From JBNRMR01 sp050309705 (lineage in GTDB: Bacteria; Bacillota; Clostridia; Christensenellales; UBA1750), in NCBI GenBank assembly GCA_050309705.1, contig JBNRMR010000195.1:1-22495 (forward strand): a stretch of 22,495 nucleotides of DNA. The letters run 5' to 3'. The position numbers and the translations under genes were made by a program. Shown here one piece after another: positions 20,291-22,495 of this stretch. The notes below the pieces were generated by a model, which was not told the origin of the DNA, searched no databases, and saw nothing but the letters and a program-made list of their open reading frames with translations. Position 1 is the first letter of the stretch, and every line of letters begins with the position of its first letter.

Positions 20291-20890
20291 ATGGACTGGA
20301 ATAGGTGGAAGCCCTCCCGCTATATCAGCTTTGAATCGCCCGTCATCTTAGGCTTTGCGCTGGCATCGCTGCTGGTGTTGGTGGTCAACGCCCTGACGGG
20401 CGGCGCGCTCAACCGCAGTGTAACCAGCGTTTTTCGAACGGCAGCAAGCAACCCCCTGTTATATCCGCGTTTGTTTCTGCACGTGCTGGGGCATGCGGAC
20501 TTTGGGCATTATGCCGCCAACATGGGGTTGTTTTTGGTGCTGGGCCCGCTGATGGAAAAACGCTATGGCTCCGGGCGGTTGCTAAGCTATATCGCCATCA
20601 CCGCGCTGGTGACCGGGCTTGCACATATCCTGATATCGCCGCACACAGCCATGCTGGGCGCCAGCGGCGTGGTGTTCATGCTCATTCTCCTGTCTGCCGT
20701 ATCGGGTCGCACCAGCGACAAGGTGCCGCTGACGCTGGTGCTGGTGGCGCTGATCTACTTGGGCCGTGAAACCATAGGCGGCCTGTTCACCCACGATAGC
20801 GTGTCCCAGCTGGCGCATATCTTCGGCGGCCTGTGCGGCTTGGTGCTGGGGCTGGTAGGGCCGAAGGCGAAAGGCAGATACAGTATATGA
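20291..20890 (+). CDS. rhomboid-family intramembrane serine protease
   Basis: A 199-aa multi-pass membrane protein from ATG 20291 (GAGGAGGAA upstream). It has about six hydrophobic segments, the rhomboid HxxxN motif as HYAAN (73-77), the GASG serine motif (123-126, Ser125) and the partner His176 in AHIFGG of the last helix. The catalytic dyad therefore looks complete. Rhomboids cut transmembrane substrates within the lipid bilayer. The family's conserved WR in loop 1 is not obvious. It sits 14 bases after the PIG-L stop and its stop overlaps the next start by 4 bases, so it is translated within the same operon. Confidence 0.8.
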   Translation: MDWNRWKPSRYISFESPVILGFALASLLVLVVNALTGGALNRSVTSVFRTAASNPLLYPRLFLHVLGHADFGHYAANMGLFLVLGPLMEKRYGSGRLLSYIAITALVTGLAHILISPHTAMLGASGVVFMLILLSAVSGRTSDKVPLTLVLVALIYLGRETIGGLFTHDSVSQLAHIFGGLCGLVLGLVGPKAKGRYSI

Positions 20891-21960
20891 CTGGAAAAGA
20901 ACGCATCAACAAAATCCTCCGGCGCGAGAAGACCGACCGGGTGGGGCTGTATGAGCATTTCTGGGGCGATACGCACAAGGCCTGGCTGGAGGCGGGGGAC
21001 ATACAACCCGGCGAGGAACTGGACGACCTGTTCGGCTTTGACATCGCGGAGTGTTGGGCGTTTAACCTGATGGCGGATCTGGACTTTGAGCCGCAGGTGG
21101 TGAGCGAAACCGCCGATACCATTACGCTGCTGGATGGCAACGGTGCCACCCTCCGGCGGCACAAGCACCACGACACCACGCCGGAGCACATTGATTACCG
21201 CGTGACTGACCGGGAAGAGTGGGATCGCTCCATCAAGCCCCTGCTGACGCCCGACCCGCGGCGCATCAACTTTGACGCCTACCGCAAGGCGAAGCAGCGC
21301 GCGCACGATGCAGGGCGTTTCTTTGTGTGGAGCGGGGTCAACGCCTTTGAGTGCATCCACCCCATGTGCGGGCATGTGAATATGCTTATCGGCATGGCTG
21401 AGGACCCGGACTGGGTCAAGGACATGGCCGATACCTATACGCAGCTGACGGTGGAGCTGCAGCGCATGCTGTTTGAGCGGGAGGGATACCCCGACGGCAT
21501 CTGGTACTATGAGGATATGGGGTTTAAGGACAAGCCGTTCATGTCCCCCGGCATGTACGAGCGCATCATTCAGCCCGCGCACGCCTATACCATCCGCTAT
21601 GCGCATGATAAGGGGCTGCCCGTCATCATGCACAGCTGCGGATATGTGGAGCCTCTGCTGCCCGGGATGATCGACGCGGGCATTGATTGTTTGCAGGTGA
21701 TAGAGGTAAAGGCCGGCATGGATTTGCTAAAGTTAAACCGCCAGTTCGGGCACCGGATCGCGTTCATGGGCGGCATAGATGTGCGCAAGCTGTACACCAA
21801 CGACCGCGCTGTGATTGATGAGGAACTGGAAAGCAAAATCCCTGCCATGATGGAAACGTGCAACTACGTTGTGCACAGCGATCACTCCATCCCCAAGACT
21901 GTGACGGTGGACACCTACCGCTATTTTATCGACCGGGCGCTGTCGCTGGGAACGTATTAA
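20887..21960 (+). CDS. UroD-family protein, probably a corrinoid (MtaA-type) methyltransferase
   Basis: A 357-aa protein of the uroporphyrinogen decarboxylase superfamily. It opens with TGKERINKILRREKTDRV as is typical of the MtaA/CmuA-like branch. It lacks the RQAGRY motif of true HemE enzymes. It keeps the zinc-site motif HSCG (249-252) used by methylcobamide methyltransferases to activate a thiol, and a following GGIDVRKL. The likely reaction is methyl transfer from a corrinoid protein to a thiol, or demethylation of a methoxylated compound. Start ATG 20887 overlaps the rhomboid stop; no strong ribosome binding site is seen, so translation is probably coupled. The PocR-type sensor directly downstream fits a regulated C1 or corrinoid pathway. 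No corrinoid protein gene is present in the window. Confidence 0.82.
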   Translation: MTGKERINKILRREKTDRVGLYEHFWGDTHKAWLEAGDIQPGEELDDLFGFDIAECWAFNLMADLDFEPQVVSETADTITLLDGNGATLRRHKHHDTTPEHIDYRVTDREEWDRSIKPLLTPDPRRINFDAYRKAKQRAHDAGRFFVWSGVNAFECIHPMCGHVNMLIGMAEDPDWVKDMADTYTQLTVELQRMLFEREGYPDGIWYYEDMGFKDKPFMSPGMYERIIQPAHAYTIRYAHDKGLPVIMHSCGYVEPLLPGMIDAGIDCLQVIEVKAGMDLLKLNRQFGHRIAFMGGIDVRKLYTNDRAVIDEELESKIPAMMETCNYVVHSDHSIPKTVTVDTYRYFIDRALSLGTY

Positions 21961-21961
21961 A

Positions 21962-22495
21962 TTGGCCGATCTGCTGCGCGGTATGCTGGATATAGACCCC
22001 TTGCACCGGGAGGCTGTGCGCGCCTATGCGCAGGCTACGGGGCTGACCTGCGCGCTGACGGACATGGACGGCGCGGTGCTGTGGCAAAGCGGCGCGCCTT
22101 GCGGCCTGTGCCAGAAAAAAGGGGAGAGCTGCCAGCGCGCGCACCGCGACGCGCTGCACATTGCGCGGCGGTATGGCGGGCAGTATGCCTATCTATGCCC
22201 CCAGGGGCTGGGTTTTTTTGTATCGCCGGTGTTAAAGAACGATGCGCTGCACATGGGGCTGCGCGCGGGGCCTGCGCTGCTGGTGACGCCGGAGGATTTT
22301 TTGGCGTGCGAACTGGATGGTCAGGCACAGCCGGGCTCCAAGCTGCATCAGTATGTGAAGTCGCTGCCGCAGGTGCCGCCCCGGCGCGCCTCGGCGCTAA
22401 TGCATCTGCTGTTTATGACGGCGTCCTTTTTGGGTGGCGTGCAGGAGGCGGAGCGCCTGCGCGAGGCCGCTGTCTCCGACCAGATGCAGGGGCAG
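21962..22495 (+). CDS. PocR-domain sensory regulator, N-terminal part (runs off right edge)
   Basis: An open frame of 178 codons continues past the window edge. The likely start is TTG 21962, two bases after the UroD-like stop; ATG 21983 is an alternative. The sequence matches a PocR ligand-binding domain: CGLCQKKGESCQRAH (about residues 47-61) with its Cys spacing, then YLCPQGLGFFVSPVL and a GLRAGPALL strand. PocR domains, named after the propanediol/cobalamin regulator, sit in front of AraC-type DNA-binding or histidine kinase domains. The output domain lies outside the window. The predicted helix near the edge (EAERLREAAVSDQ) is a typical linker. It probably controls the UroD-containing operon or a linked pathway. 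Confidence 0.75.
   Translation, partial: MADLLRGMLDIDPLHREAVRAYAQATGLTCALTDMDGAVLWQSGAPCGLCQKKGESCQRAHRDALHIARRYGGQYAYLCPQGLGFFVSPVLKNDALHMGLRAGPALLVTPEDFLACELDGQAQPGSKLHQYVKSLPQVPPRRASALMHLLFMTASFLGGVQEAERLREAAVSDQMQGQ

Noticed and set aside
20755..21633. A 292-codon open frame on the minus strand opposite the UroD-like gene
   Set aside because: It is an antisense shadow of a well-conserved GC-rich gene, with no domain or ribosome binding site.
20887..21960. True uroporphyrinogen decarboxylase (hemE)
   Set aside because: The N-terminal RQAGRY motif is missing and the HSCG zinc motif of methylcobamide methyltransferases is present; no other haem gene is nearby.
1..22495. CRISPR array, diversity-generating retroelement or complete insertion sequence
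   Set aside because: No regular spaced repeats, no reverse transcriptase motif and no transposase or integrase gene were seen on either strand.

Overview
The window looks like a piece of an anaerobic Bacillota (Clostridia-type, probably gut) chromosome. Start sites carry strong AAGGAGG-type ribosome binding sites. The flanking genes are GC-rich and include a sialidase-like BNR protein, a corrinoid-methyltransferase-type UroD-family protein, a PocR-domain sensor and a PrsA-like lipoprotein. A visibly more AT-rich block (about 1.98-14.34 kb) interrupts this background and reads as a horizontally acquired defence island. No species can be named from the sequence alone.

Layout. (1) 1-1.87 kb, minus strand: a siphophage tail remnant, with a distal tail (Dit) gene followed by a fibre-like protein with repeated fibronectin-III-like modules that runs off the left edge. 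Their junction looks rearranged. (2) 2.14-4.76 kb: a consensus promoter, a possible leader peptide, and an ABC-three-component (ABC-3C) conflict system. Its ATPase gene has lost the Walker A region and carries a frame break, so the system appears dead. (3) 4.76-5.0 kb: a small XRE-type regulator. (4) 5.1-12.56 kb: a tightly packed operon encoding a MORC/MutL-like GHKL ATPase with four zinc ribbons, a protein joining an Mrr-like nuclease to an SF2 helicase, an unrecognised 375-aa protein, and two related cytosine-5 DNA methyltransferases. A DUF262-DUF1524 (GmrSD-like) nuclease follows at 12.59-14.33 kb. (5) 14.35-22.5 kb: GC-rich chromosomal genes, namely a sugar isomerase-like TIM barrel, a pyruvate kinase fossil, a PrsA-like foldase, a BNR/sialidase-like enzyme, a frameshifted YhhN gene, a PIG-L deacetylase, a rhomboid-like protein, a UroD/MtaA-like methyltransferase and the start of a PocR-domain protein.

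How the parts could work together (inference): the 5.1-12.56 kb operon has the logic of a restriction-modification system. Two C5 methylases would mark self DNA. The helicase-nuclease would attack unmarked DNA. The MORC-like ATPase would act as an ATP-dependent clamp or loop regulator, and the 375-aa protein is a candidate recognition or adaptor subunit. The DUF262-DUF1524 protein could add modification-dependent cleavage, covering phages whose modified DNA resists the first activity. MORC-like ATPases in restriction-type operons are known from comparative genomics (Iyer, Abhiman and Aravind, 2008). I do not recognise this exact gene set as a named, experimentally described system.

A second theme is decay. 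The window holds three apparent internal-deletion or junction genes (Dit/fibre, ABC-3C ATPase, pyruvate kinase) and one frameshifted gene (YhhN), while the MORC operon looks intact.
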